From assembly GCA_025345505.1 (NCBI GenBank), contig JANVCC010000030.1, positions 682,001 to 746,000 of the forward strand: a DNA stretch of 64,000 bases. Reading direction: 5' to 3'. Under the pieces are notes generated by a model. The model saw only the letters and a list, made by a program, of their open reading frames with translations. It ran no database searches and had not been told where the DNA came from. The position numbers were made by a program, and so were the translations under genes. Below, piece by piece: positions 33,787 to 47,020 of this stretch. The stretch is from Todiramphus chloris collaris (lineage: Eukaryota > Chordata > Aves > Coraciiformes > Alcedinidae). The stretch's first letter is position 1. Each line of letters begins with the position of its first letter.

Positions 33787-36700
33787 GTGCTAAGTAAAAA
33801 AAAAAAATTCAAAAAAAGTTCACACTTGTCACAGTTTGGATTTTGGTATTTTAATCAGTCAAGTGATCTCCTGTAGGTTAAAGGCAGTAGTGTCACAGGG
33901 CCCTGCTTTGCAGTATTGAGCTCAGTAAGTTAGAAGGAGAGGGCTGGAGATCTGCAGAGTTCTCTGGTTTTACTGGAACTGTCATGTGCTGGGCATGCTT
34001 CAGAAGTACAGTGCAGTGGAAAAAGAGGGACAGAGATTTGCAAGAATTCAGTCCAGTAATTTTGATGACTTTCTGCAGCTTCACCTTTTTTTTCAGCTGC
34101 TGTAGGACTGAGTTTTGCTTTTGCTGGATTGGAATTACTTGCCTTTGGAGAAGACTTGGTGTAGGAGCAGAGAAAAGGCAATGTTCCGTAAAAGGTTCAA
34201 AGCTTAGGCTTTAGACTCTTTTAAAAGAAATGGCAGGTTCCAGACACATTGAGATCACTCTAGGAAATGCTGAGGAAAATTCCCCAGTCATCGTAAACTT
34301 CAGCAAAGGGGAAATAGTTATATTTACTCAGTAAAGAAACAGATCAAAGGTTTCAGAAATATACTGAAATCTTTATTTTTTTTCCAGTAACACCAGACAA
34401 TTAGTATATTTAATACAGATACTAATGACTGTTTGAGCTCATGTTACCTACCCTGCAAGGGCAGTCAAGCATGGTCTTCTTTTCAGAGCTCAGATAGCTT
34501 CTGGCGTAATTATTGGCTGCATCTTTTCCAGTAATGAGTTGATTGGGGTGGCAGAGTTGCTTAATAAGCAGCTGTATGGTTTCATCTGCAGGATACAGAT
34601 ATGCAAGTACCTAACAGATGCAGAGTACACAGATAGGTGACCTGAGAGCCCAGCTGTCCTAGCAGCCTTCTGTCTTTGGGGAAGACAGATTGGTTCTTGC
34701 TGAGGGCCATCCCAGATGATAGAAAGTTGAGTTGTTCCCTGGAGATGCCAGAAGCTTTTTGGTGACTTTTGACGGAGCCTCCATGACACTTACTTGTCAC
34801 TGCAGTAGGGTGCTTTGCTTGAAGTGGGAGCAGTTACTTCCCTCGGGGGACAGGGTGGCATATTTACAGTGTGGTTAAGTGCTTCTAGGAAATGGAGCTG
34901 CTGAGAGGACCTCTGAGAAACTGTAAAGTGACACTGAGCCCTGGCACTGCTGTGGGGGGCAAAATGAAGCATCAGTTACTACAGAAGATTATATATATAT
35001 CTATATACATATAATTAATTTTTTATAGCTCATATGGCTGGACAACCTCCAGCCTTTCTCTGCTCTCTCTGGAATGCCTTATGTGTTTACTTAAAGCTGC
35101 ATTTTTTTAAAAAGGAAAGGAGGACAGAGTTTTTTGGCATGTGCTATTATTAATGCAGCAATCATATGCATCAGTGCTGCTGTTCACACTTTACAGAACT
35201 GCAACAGGACTTTACCTGTACGCTGAACCAGGTAAATGAAGTCTTGGTCAGAACAAAGATTCACTGTGGAACAATGTCTCTCACTTGCTTATAAGTAGTA
35301 AGTTTGCTGGGTAGTTTGTAGTTTGCCAGGTCTCGGGAACTATAAAAAGGAAGTGGTAGACTCGGGCCTTAAAACTGAAGAAAAAAGCAGCTGCTTTCCC
35401 CTTATTCTTTTAACATGGAACTCTGCTTGTCCTTTTAGCTGTTGTGCTTCATTAAGTGGGGGAAAAATCAACTGATTTTTCAAACCTCCCACAAATATAG
35501 TGGCTCACAGGCAGTAGCCTGCCCTGTGCAGCACTTGTGGGCACAAACTGGGTGCTGTGGAGCAGGCTGTGAGGGGGTTGCCGCCATGGCTACGTCTCTC
35601 AGTCAAAGTAGGATCTCTCATGCCTGTGGGAGGCTCCTTCCCCCATGGGAAGCTGGCCGCTGCATGTGGGTCCAAGGGCTGGAGCCCAGAATGTGGGTTA
35701 ATAGAGGACTTGTGGAAGTGGTGACCTGGGGTGAGGACAAGATAAATGGCAGGACATTGTTGCTTTGAAACAGTTGCATGTCCGGCAAGCTTTGAGACCG
35801 GCCTCAGGGTCTGCAAGCATGTCCTGGATCCCCAAGGCACCACTGCTTCAATGAGGTTTCAATGAGTAAGTGCTATGACTTTCAGTACAAAAGCAACAGG
35901 GCAGGTGTAGAGGAGATGCCAGATGCTGAGCGAGGGTTTTTCTTTGCAGTGACGTGTGTCGAATGGTACAGGTCAGACAATGTAGATGCCATGCTGGTGC
36001 CCTAGAGCAGACTTACTGCAAGTCTGTTTGACCCTGGTGTGTGGGTCAGCAGTGGCTGAGTTCACTCTTGGGAGGATGAGTCCTCACCTTGGAGCAGTGG
36101 GTGTTGGGGAAAGTGGTGCCATCCCCATGACCTGCTGGCAAGGCAGTGTTTCAAAAAGTAAATGAAAAATTCATAGTTCCTGCATGACTTTGGTGATCCC
36201 TCTATCATGCAGTATGCTGCAGTAAGTGCTGCCAACATTTCTTTATTTTATAGATATTTTAAAGTGTGATACAGGAGAGCAACATTTCCATCAGGGCCAA
36301 AGGCAATGAGTTGTGCCACTCCAGGGACACAGAACTTCCTCACAGGACCTGAGCTACACTGGGTGCTGCTCAGCTACTGCCTCAACCTTTTTGCCTCCCA
36401 TGTTTCTGGCACTAGATGGAAAGCAGTGTGTTCAGTGGAGGATTGTGGCTCTCATCTTCCGTCATTCTGACTTCCTCAGATGAAAGACACTATATAAATA
36501 TGACTATTCTTAGTCTGGCAGTGTATTTCAGTGCTAACACTTGTTTTAGACTGTTGGCCTCATGTTAAAAAGAGAAACTTGCTTGTGTGAACTGTACATG
36601 CTGAAGGGGTGAGTTTTATCTCTCTGAGGCTTTCTGGCTAATGTTGAGGTAACAGAACTGCAAAAGCTCATCACATAGTGGTATTTGGTGGCAAGCCATT

Positions 36701-39700
36701 CCTAGGAGTGATGTTCCAATGTAAAGAGCTCTTTTGCTAACAGAAACTTATTTCAATTACATGTTTAGAAGCAGCACAACAACACTCACCTAATATTCAC
36801 CATAGACTAATGCTTCCTAACTTTAAAATAATAGATGATCTTGTTTCTGTTTTCTTCTCTCTTCCACACAGCTTTAATGGGAGAAATAGTTTCATCTGTT
36901 TTCAAAAGCAGTCACTGTAGTTGAAGCAAGCCCCAGCTTACGCAGACCTTGGGAATTTTATTTTTTTTTTTCCCCTTGGGAAAAATTAAGTCCAGTTTGG
37001 TGTGCAGCCAATACTCCTGCCTCCATAAAGGGATTGTTGGAGTTACTGCCATTTGCTGCTCTAGTGTTGAGCAGGTTTACATGGAAGCTGCCAGAGTCAC
37101 CTCAGGAAGTTTGTATGCAGGACTGTTGGGCTATTTGTTCTCTGTTTTCTCCTGTTAGACTTGGCAACTCCTCAAAGGATGCTGCCTCTCCATAGATCCT
37201 CTCCTTGTGTTTGGTGGAAGGATGGAGAGCACACCAAAGATTCATAGGAAGAAATTAGTCTAAAGTGGAAGATACTCTAAATGTGAAGCAAAAAAACCCT
37301 GCAAAACCATTTGATGATAGATGCAGAAGTCTGTACCTCTGAGTAGCAAGTTTATCTTCTGTTCATTTGCATGCATTTTGGACAGGTTAAGCTGTGGTGT
37401 TGGAGAATAACCTTTGAGTGAAATATTGCTTAGAGCAGCACACAAAGATGTGAGGTTTAGGACGCTATCTCTCTGAAGATCAGTTTCAGTCTTTAAACCA
37501 GTTTCAGCTTTGTTTTGTGATCTGGAGGCTGTCTTATGCAGTGAGGTGGCTGCTCTTCTCACTTTGCAGATTTCTGAACACTTGAAATTCACTTGATATG
37601 ATAAACTGCTACAGTGACATTTTTTAGGCTTTCTTTGTGAGTAAAACTCATAAAGAAGAAGTGGTGGCTCATTGTTCTCACATGCAAAAACTCTCTGTTT
37701 TTTGGTTTTTAACTGCTGTATTTAATCATGATGAAATGATGTTGGAACACCTCTGCAGGGTGCAAGTCCACATATACTCACCATGGTCCCTTGTTATAAG
37801 GTGGGAGACTATCAGTTCTTTGATAGTAGGCTTGGAGTCTTCCTCAGGTGCCTTCCTGCTCATAAATCATGTACTGTAATAAAAGCAGCTTTATGAAGGC
37901 TATATAAAGATGTTCCGTATTAGATCCTCTGCTTGCTATTAAAGCAGTTGAAAGTTTGTTTAAATATCTTTTGTAAAAAAAAAAATGTAGACACGTTGTT
38001 TTAATGGGACTTCTTGAACAATATTACTTGTCAGAATGAGGCCCAACTTTTTGAACACTTTTATAATATCCTAACCCACCAGGCAAACGGACAGTAAAAG
38101 AGTTTGCAGAGCAAACTCTGTGTGTATTGGGGTTTTTTTTCAGTTTTGGGGTTTTTCGTGGGAAGGGAGATATGTTTTGTTTTTTCCTTTTTTTTTCAAA
38201 CTACTTTTATGCTTTATGGTCTTTCAGTTACTGCATGAGTGTACAAAATACAGCTTGGGGATCACATTCACTGTTGAACAAATGCCCCGTGTGGCATGTT
38301 GGTGGAGTAACCTGACATAGCTACAAAAGATCCTCAAGAGCAGCCAGCCAACTCCTGGGTTGTGAAGGTCTGGGGGTTTGGCCCCACTAGAGCAGCTTGG
38401 ATGGGTTAAAACTAAATTGCTTTTTGTGACTGTTCACCTGGGTGTCCTGAAATAGCCTTGTGCAGCAAAATTAAGGTTAAATACAGCTGCTCTTTAAGGA
38501 CTGTGGTTAATTGCATCATTTTTTGTTCAATTCATGGAAGACAGAGAAAACAAAAATGTAATTTTTAAAGGCATTATTTTGGCTGATTTTGGTTAGCACT
38601 GGATTTCTTCCCCCCCCCCAACTAGGACAATGCCTCTTTGACTTTACAGTACAACTGAGTCCCTGGGTGGAGATCTGGGTATGTGAGGCGTTCACTTTCA
38701 GGTTCCTACCATTTTTCTGTGTATTAAGAACAACATCAAGAGAGAAGAAACCTTTTCTGTTGCACAGTCTGAAAATAGAAATTGTGAACTTGTGTATTGA
38801 CTCAGGAAGGCTTTTGTTGTTGTTTTTAAAATGCCAGATGCTTTTTTATTTATCAACAAAACTGTTGTGCGGCTTCTCAAGCTGCACATGTTTTTTTCGT
38901 TGCTTCTTATCCTGGCATAACAACCGGAGATTCTGCAGAGTTAACAGTAAGTTTTGTAGAGAGAAGCCTGTATGTAAAATTCTGGTTTAGAAAGAACTGT
39001 AATCTTAGCTGCAGGTCAAAGACAGAATTTAAATGTGTTGTTTAAATTACAGTTCATCTTGAAAAGCACTGAATTGAAAGCGACACCTTCTTGCTCAAAA
39101 GGTCTGCTCTCTTTGTGCTAAAAGGCTTGACTATTGTAGTAGCCCTGTAAAACTAATGCAGCTGGGCTCTCTCGCTTCTTTTTCTTTTTTTTTCCAGGAA
39201 TTTCAAATATGCTTTCATTTATGTATATAACAGGCAAAATTTAGACTAATGCAGTTATATATAAAGTCACTTTTGGCCAACAAAGAAGTGGCACTGGAGG
39301 CAATAAATGGGTAGAAATTAGTCCAGTTTAACTTTCAGATTCTCTGCTCCAAGTTTGCTGCCATGTATGACATGAGCAGAATGAGTCTGTAGATCAGTTG
39401 TATGCAGTGAGTCCCACCACTCCCCCTTATAACAGCCAATCTTCATAAAATGCTTTCTCTTCCCTTACTTGAGAAAATTACATTGATTTCTTCCCGTAAG
39501 TGGAAGTCTCTCCCTGTCTGAGTGTCTCGGGACTCTACACTGACTGAGCATTGGCAGGAGGGAACACTGTCTCCCTAGCCCTGTCAAATTGAATTTCTCC
39601 CCCACCCACACATACAAGAATCACTACATGCTTTTCCTCTCTGCCTACTGCGTATGTGCATATATTCCTTTCAAGACTAAAAAAATCATCTTTTCCAAGT

Positions 39701-41643
39701 ACTTACTGATAAATGAGTTGACAAAGGTACCGCTTCATTAGTCCTGACTTTAAATATCATAGCCTCCTGTGATGGGCCACAGTTGCTGCTGTTTAGTAAT
39801 TTTTGGTCAGCCAGTGTATTTCCTCAGTCTTGTGTTGAGCTTGCAATAGAGCTATTGACCACCAGTGCTATAATTAACAGCAGCACTATGAGGCTTTGGG
39901 GTTCTTTTGTCTTAAAGGAGAAAAAAATAAACGAACTTGTGTTTGCTGAGAGTCACAGAGCAGTAGAAAGGGATTTCTGGAGCCAGTTTCCTTATCCAGC
40001 ACTAGATCAGATCAGTCATGGAGAGGATATCTCAAAGAGGATATTCTCTGTGTAACACTGTCCACTGTTGCATTGCTCTCCTAGTGAAGGTTCTGCCAAT
40101 ATTGAACCTGAACCAAGGACCATTGCTCCTTGTTATATTGTTGGAAACTACTGGGCAGCACTTGGCTCCATTATCTCTGTCACTACCTTCCAGCATGCTA
40201 GATGAAACCAGCTCCCTCAGCCTCTCCTTTCAGACCCGGGCTCGAGGTCCCTAGTCATTCTGCAAATCTCTCTGGTTTCTCCCCATCTGTCTTGAACTGA
40301 GAGTCCCAGAGTGGGACATCCTATTCCAGTGAAACCTCAGCAGCTTGAGCAGAGGAGCATGATAACTTGGTTTTTCTTTTCCTTTTCAGTGACCCCATTC
40401 TTAGTTCTGGTATCAGTTTTATCACATTTACACAAAGAGGCTGCCACTGGCTTCTGGAGTGAGACTGCCTTTTTAACCAAACCACTGGTTTATTGTTAGG
40501 GACTGGCTTGTAGCTAGTGCTCTATCATCACCCATTGCATCTGCATGAAAAGCTTTAAATAAAAAGGTTGGTTTTATACTTCATACCTGAAAGAGCTGTA
40601 TTTTTGCAGAGCCACAAATTGCACCAATGATAATATAAATTATTTTCAGATAGTTAATCATAAAGGCAAGAGCTCAGAGCATTTTGGAGGAAAGATTGTA
40701 TGGGAATTTAGTGGGGGATTGTCAAGAATTTATGGAGATGGATTCCACTGATAATATATTAAATTATTCAGACTTCTGAGTGTGATCATCTTTCCTGTTT
40801 TTTCTTCTGTTTCTTACTGTTTATTCAGTGGTTCTTGCTTGCCATAGTTACAAACCTGAAGTAATTTTGGGGAAGGAAACTCTCCAACTAAGGCCTGGAG
40901 CTGTTTTAAGGAGAGAATGACAAAAGTTTATGATGAAATAGGTAGACAACAATCAGGCACTGCTGACAGATTGGGAAATTAGGATGTATTTTCAAATCAT
41001 ACACTTCATCTATACAGTTTATTTAGGAGAACATGTTCTTTCTCACACATGTATTTCACATGTGAAGTAACTTGAAAGGTGTAAGAAGAAAGGTTAACTC
41101 AAACTAAAAAGGCTGAAAGTTTCTGAATGATCAAGATGGTAGCAAATAATGTTTTGAAAACCTACTCTTTTGGAAAGCTCTTCCACTTGCCCCCCTGCTG
41201 GTACCCGTGAAAATGATGAGGATGATAACTTTTCTTTGTTTCTGAGCTCCTTGCATGCCTCAGCTGTGGTCACAGTCATGTGTACCGGGCAGCCTGCCCT
41301 CCATGAAGAGCACAGGCTGCTGTCCCGTGTATCAGCCCTGAGCAGTGTCTAATGCTTACAGGAGGGAGGATTCACTATTAGCCCAGGCTGGCCAAGCTGT
41401 TCAAAGCAGAAGAGCTCTGACAGTGACTTTCTGTAAGATTGACAGAAGGAAAGAGCAGAGTCAGACTTTTGGCCGGATGTTGCCATTTAACTCTCAAATA
41501 CCTTCTAAGTTAGAATGAAGGTTTTGAATAGTTATTTCTGTGTTTCCCCTTAGCAACAACTTCCTGATCATGTTGGCAAAAGGAAAACTGGTGCAGCTGT
41601 GACAAAGGTGTCATTTAAGAGTCATTCCAATGGTCTGGGTAGT

Positions 41644-41667
41644 TTTCCTCTGGCAAGCCAGAGGAAA
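41644..41667. repeat. Perfect 11-bp-stem hairpin downstream of GPR55
   Basis: TTTCCTCTGGC and GCCAGAGGAAA are exact reverse complements separated by AA. On the GPR55 transcript strand it lies about 290-310 nt past the stop codon and about 30-50 nt past a possible ATTAAA polyadenylation signal. Confidence 0.85.
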
Positions 41668-41694
41668 GTGAAACGTTTAGTAGATATTGTCAAG

Positions 41695-41700
41695 TTTAAT
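41695..41700 (-). other. Candidate polyadenylation signal for GPR55
   Basis: ATTAAA, the most common variant hexamer, on the minus strand about 255 nt after the stop codon. Position is plausible, but there is no independent support. Confidence 0.3.
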
Positions 41701-41954
41701 GCTTCTTTTGGTGTTGCTCTGTCATTTTGCTAATGCTGGTTCTTGTTTTCCAACATTTGTCTCCTTTCATCTTTAAAGGGAAGAAAAATATGGAACATCT
41801 TCACATTCACATGATAAACATTGTCCTTCTCCCTGCTGTATACTCCCTCCCAATGCCCAAGGTGACCCCACTGCTATGTCAGGGATAATGCTGTCAGTGT
41901 CCTGTGAGGCAAGTGGGAGCTGAGGAAGAGGTGTTCTGCCACTGCAGGCATCCA

Positions 41955-42881
41955 TCATGAGGCACAAGGCTTAAAGACAGGACACAGTTCAATAACCTTT
42001 TTCAGGTGTGTTTTCTCACGAAATTCTTTCGCAGCAAAGTAATAGAAGATGGCATCCAGGCAGCAGTTCAGGTTGGCTAAGATCATTGATACCTGAATGA
42101 AGAGGCTGATGGTTTGTTTCAGACTGCAGTCCACTATCACGTGCTGTTTTACCAGGCACTGTAGACAGATTGCAAGATGGACGGGTGTGAAGCACACCAA
42201 AAACACCACGAGGTTAATGATAATGACTCGTAAGGAGCTGCTGCCGTCTACCATCTTTTTAGTTTGACTTTTGTGATTCAGAAGAATCCAGATGTTTTGG
42301 GCAGAGCAGAAAACCATCACTGTAAGTGGGATCAGAAATCCAAAGATTTCCACGGAAACAATGATGGGTACGCTCCATGCCCCTTCTGACATGTTGTAAA
42401 AGCATTTAAAAGAATCTGTCTTGTGAAACACATACATTGGGCTGCTGCAAAGCCAAGCTACAGCCCAGATGAAGCTGCAAATCAAGATAGCCCATTTAGG
42501 GGATTGGTTAGCTCGACCTTCAAATGGGTGCCTTATGCAGATATATCTGTCGACAGTAATGCAGACAATGATGAAGATGCTGCCATATGTGTTGACAAAA
42601 TAGAGAGACTCTATGAATGAGCACAGAAGTCCAGGTGCTTGGGTGATAGAGTAGTACAGCTTGAGTGGGAGTGAGAGAAGCAGCAAGACATCTGCAATCG
42701 CGAGATTGATCATGTAAACTGAGGTTTTGGTCTGTTTCTTCCAAAAACAGCAGAACACGGAGAGGGCCAGGGCATTGAGAACCAGCCCAAGAATGAAGAT
42801 GGGGATGGAGATCCCAAACTGCAGGGTCTTTGCTAATCTGTCGATGTCTGTAAAATTGCATTCTCTGCTGCTGTTGGTCAT
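41955..42881 (-). CDS. GPR55: G protein-coupled receptor 55
   Basis: The product is a 308-residue plasma-membrane class A GPCR. Mammalian GPR55 is a lysophosphatidylinositol-responsive receptor, usually coupled to G12/13 or Gq. Landmarks: N-terminal glycosylation sites at Asn3 and Asn9, TM1 Asn36, TM2 Asp64, the disulfide pair Cys87-Cys160, DRY at 111-113, TM4 Trp139, TM5 Pro185, CFTP at 230-233, and 'NCCLDAIFYYF' in TM7. Segments such as 'KTLQF', 'CFYNMSEGAWS' and 'LDAIFYYFAAKEFR' match GPR55 closely from memory of the family, while 'ALALSVFCC' recalls GPR35. The ATG follows a splice acceptor (TTTCTGTCGTTTTAG) by 7 nt, so a 5' untranslated exon is expected. The single coding exon and length fit the family. 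The paralogue at 16286-17203 lies on the same strand. Confidence 0.85.
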   Translation of the reverse strand: MTNSSRECNFTDIDRLAKTLQFGISIPIFILGLVLNALALSVFCCFWKKQTKTSVYMINLAIADVLLLLSLPLKLYYSITQAPGLLCSFIESLYFVNTYGSIFIIVCITVDRYICIRHPFEGRANQSPKWAILICSFIWAVAWLCSSPMYVFHKTDSFKCFYNMSEGAWSVPIIVSVEIFGFLIPLTVMVFCSAQNIWILLNHKSQTKKMVDGSSSLRVIIINLVVFLVCFTPVHLAICLQCLVKQHVIVDCSLKQTISLFIQVSMILANLNCCLDAIFYYFAAKEFREKTHLKKVIELCPVFKPCAS

Positions 42882-42888
42882 TTCTCTC

Positions 42889-42903
42889 CTAAAACGACAG
42901 AAA
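42889..42903 (-). promoter_or_regulatory. Splice acceptor upstream of GPR55 ATG
   Basis: On the minus strand, TTTCTGTCGTTTTAG ends at 42889, 7 nt before the start codon. There are no earlier in-frame coding signs, so translation starts in this exon and a separate 5' untranslated exon is implied. Confidence 0.65.
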
Positions 42904-45900
42904 GAACAGGTTGGAAATGTGTAAAGCTTCCAGTTAATGCCTTGATATATCAGAGCAAGCTACTTGTACACACAACTCTGGGCTTTTTTGGTTTTGAGTT
43001 ATATACTGGATCAGTCTTTGGCTATTATTGAAAGTGAATCCTTGTTTCAAGCACAGAGCTTTCTATTTCCTGTTCGAGTGGCTTGATCCATTATAAAGGA
43101 GCCTGATTCTTGGTGGCAGGTAGTCAGCATCCACAAACTATCAAACTCTCTAAAATAATCCCGTTCAGATGTTGAAGAGACTGTCCAATTCATATGTATG
43201 TTTTCAAAAGCTCTAAAGTGTACTGGATGTCTCCAGTAACTTGTACATCTGTTGAAACTTCCACAAACTCGTGCTTGGTTCCTTTGTTACATAGAAATTA
43301 ATAAAATTATTGTAGCTTATTAAGGCAGTGCAAACTGATTCCTCAGATTTTACTCTCATATACATGACTCCTAATACTTTTGATTTTGTGCTGATGTGCT
43401 TTTATTACACCTACATTTATACAGATATTTTAATTTCCTATAGTGCTTTTATCTGACACAGTTTTTTAATAAGTTCAGGTTTAGAACACTGATCTTTTAT
43501 CTAGGTGCAAATTGAGTACACGCACTTTTTAGCTTGTATTTAACTCTCAGCATTGATTGTATTTTGGGTTTGCAAGTACTTTAAATTTTACCTGAATATC
43601 TTATATAATCTGGCAAAGATTAGCAAATGGAAGGAAATCTCAGTAATATAGTTCTTTTAAAAACTATAATTTGTGTAGAATAAGCATTATCACCTTTCTT
43701 AAAAATATGCATTAAAAGTGCTTTTTCATAACTTCTTTAAACCAAAATCACAGAAAATCCTAATGAAGAAGAGTAAGTTGTTAGTTAGAGTTTCCAGTTC
43801 AGCTCAAGCAACCAAGTAGCTCAAAATAAATTTTAGGAGTAAGTGAAGAGATTTTAAGAAGAACTTAATCAAGAGAAGAATCTTTGCTTTGGAGGACAAA
43901 AAGTAACAGGTAGCTCATTAGCACTAACAAGTGGAGCTGGACTTTGCTCAAGAAAACAAAAAAAACAATTAATGAAAGATGTTTTTTGTTTGTTTACCTG
44001 GCTAAAATAAAATGAAAAAAAAAAAAAAAGACAAAAAGACTGAGAGAGAGAGGAATGAAGAACAAGTAGATCTGATAAATATTAAGAAGGAGAAGATGGC
44101 CTTGGGTTTTGCCAAATCTTGTAAGTCTGCTTTTCACAAGGATACTGATATTGTGCTGGGCATCAGATGTGGGATGACTTAGAGGAATCAGTGGCTGATA
44201 ATGGGAGTAACTATATCTGAACACAGAATGCACTCAGACCTTAACATGCTTATATTAGGGATAACAGCATATTTCAAGCTTCAGCTATGGAAAGTAGAGG
44301 CACATAAAGCTGTAATTGTTATGAAGTATATATGTTACTAGTGTATCTGGAAAAGGGTCAGTCAAGTTTCTCTGTTGAAGAAAAGAGTGTCAAATGCAAC
44401 CAAAGCAAGTCTATAACTGTTGAGTCAAATCTTCATATAGATTTTTAAGGAAAACTACTAAATATGGCTTTGACAGATCTTAACAGACCATTATATTCTT
44501 TGCTGAATTGTCTTTTTTTTTTCAGATAAGGGAAAAGCTCAAGACTGAAGGCACTTGTGTTTCAGGGAAGTGTACTAGAAATAACTAAATAACTCTACAA
44601 AACTCAGGGTTTAGAACAAGGACTGTTAAGTAGGTGAGGAAATGGTTGTAAGAAAGCTGATGAGGACTACAGACAGGCTGAAGATGGGTTACAAAGAGGA
44701 TGTACAAAGTTGCTGGGGCTACTCCTTGGCAGTGTTTCCCCTGTTTTTTCCCACTGTAGGAGAGAGCGTGATCTGTGGGGAGGTGCTGTTGGTCAGTTCC
44801 ATTGGTCTGAGCCACCTGAGTGGGGCTTTCACAGCTTTGTGAATTTAGGAAACAGCAAAAAGGAAATCTGATAATTATCAGTGGATCTGTCTGTCAGAGA
44901 TGAGAACAAAGAGGCAGCTTTGGTTTGTTAGTCAATCTGAGATTGTATCAATCTGTCTGTGCCAGCCATGTGTTGTAGCTTCTTTGAAAATCACTTAAAC
45001 ATTCTAGGGGAGTGAAAACACCTTCCAGTCTGGTGCTTTCTGTGCTATATAAATATATCAGAAATTTCCTTGTAATGTCTCTAAAAAGTATGGGTTTTGA
45101 TTCTACTTTTACTGGATTACTATTTCACTGATTTTTTTTTTCTTTAGAATTCATTATTACAAAATTACATAGAGTATCACTCCTGAAAACAATTCAAGAA
45201 AATGTTACCCAGCCTTTAAACTGGTAAGTTCAAGTACCCCTGATTCTCAAAAACCTTATATTTTAAAACATTTTTCCTCTCTTCAAATTTAAATTTCACA
45301 TCTTGAAATGGATGATTGAAATTTGAAGGTTCGTTTTCATTGACAACCTTGAAGTAATTTTATAAGCATCATCTTTACTGTATTGTCTACATTATTAATA
45401 AAAAACCTGATGATACTGAATCTGAAAGATATTGGACTGTACCGAATACATCTTTCCTGTATGGTAGAGACTGATTAGCATCTCAGCAGGCACTCACTAA
45501 TCATATAGAGATTTCATACAGATCATGTTTCCTTCGTTCTCTTATGTGAGTTTCTTTAGAGTTAGTGTCTGAAGCCTGTTTCCCCCTCCTACACCCCGTT
45601 GCTCACTGTGTGTCACAGTGTGTCACAGAAGAAAGTCAAATTACTTCTCTTTCAGTCATTCTCAGATGAATCTGTGCAGATTGTTACTTACCACTGCATT
45701 GTCTTCTGGGTGCTTGCAAACAAATTCTGTGGATGATTCCAGTATTTTTCCAAACACTGAAGCCAGGCTCAGTGATCTACCATTTCCCAGCTCCTTCTTT
45801 TCTCTCTTCTTAAGAGACAGACACCATGTTTGCTCTTTTCCAGTCCTCTGAAGAAAATTGCTCCATGAGTTTCCTGAAGGAATTACTTGCAGCTCTAGGA

Positions 45901-47020
45901 TTGTTTCAGACAACTTCCAGAAGCCAAAAGATAAAATAAGAACCTGTAATTCATATTACTTGAGGTAGTGTGTCTTAACTGATCTAGACCTTGTGTCATT
46001 GCTGCTCCATTTGTTCTCAGTTTCTCCTACTGAGTGAGGATTATCTACTTCCTATGGACTAGTTAAATGTTAATTTGCTTTACAGATAGCAGGAGCTAGC
46101 AGCAAAGGTACAGACCTAGGAAATGGAACAGCAAGGGTTTACAGTATTAGCTTTGCTAGGTTTTATGCAGCACAGCAGAATGCATGAATAGTTTTCTCTT
46201 TATAGCTCAGATCTGAGTTCATCTGGCGCTATTTGGGATTCATGTAAGTCTGTACATCAGCACAGATTGGGGATAATAGATTAAGGATACTCTTATTCCT
46301 GAGAGCTTCATTAGCAGGAACATTCCTCATCAAAAAAGATATAGCTTACTCTAAGTGTAGATGTAGCTTTAATAGTAAGGAAATAATAATCATATGATAG
46401 AAAGCAGCAAACCCATCATTCCTCATCTAGGTATACTACAAAAGGGGAATGAGGAAAATTCAGGTCACTGCTTCAGCAAGGACTTTTACAACACTTACCA
46501 TAATAACCCTCCTAATTAATACCAACCAAATAATGTTGCTGCTATGAAACAGACTTCATTTAGATCTATTTCCTAGAACCTTATTCATGTTAGATACAAA
46601 TTATTCTCTTGTGGATGCACTAAAATGGCTTAGCGGAATGAAGATCAGTAAGTACCACATCTGCCATATATATAGTTTGATAATTTCTTATAATTTTATT
46701 CTAAGTATTTTGATTGCAACAGAATATATTTATGCTTATCACTAAAGCAGAAATCTAAATGACGCTACATGTTTGATCTTGCTGCTTGATCTTTATAAGG
46801 AACATGCAACTCGCTTAAAAATAGTGCTCTATAATCAATACTGCTATTAAATTATTGAAATGAACAAAAAAATGTTATTAGTTTAAAATACGAATTACTT
46901 TACCTGAACCCCAGCAAGCGGAGCAGCATTGTTTCAGTCCAGGTTGTTCTATAGAGCATGAAAGCATTTGCTTACAGACGTATCCTACCAGTACTCTTAC
47001 TAAATGGCATGACCACATCC
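42904..47020. other. 5' flank / presumed intron of GPR55, no exon identified
   Basis: AT-rich sequence with no recognised repeat or coding exon. An upstream untranslated exon of GPR55 may lie here or further right. A 10-bp direct repeat (GTGTGTCACA twice) occurs near 45607. Confidence 0.4.

Larger units (their letters stand above)
33792..41954. other. Intergenic DNA and probable 3' UTR of GPR55, no other gene recognised
   Basis: AT-rich DNA without recognised repeats or exons. The right end lies downstream of the GPR55 stop codon and contains an ATTAAA on the minus strand (41695-41700) and an 11-bp-stem hairpin (41644-41667). Confidence 0.5.
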
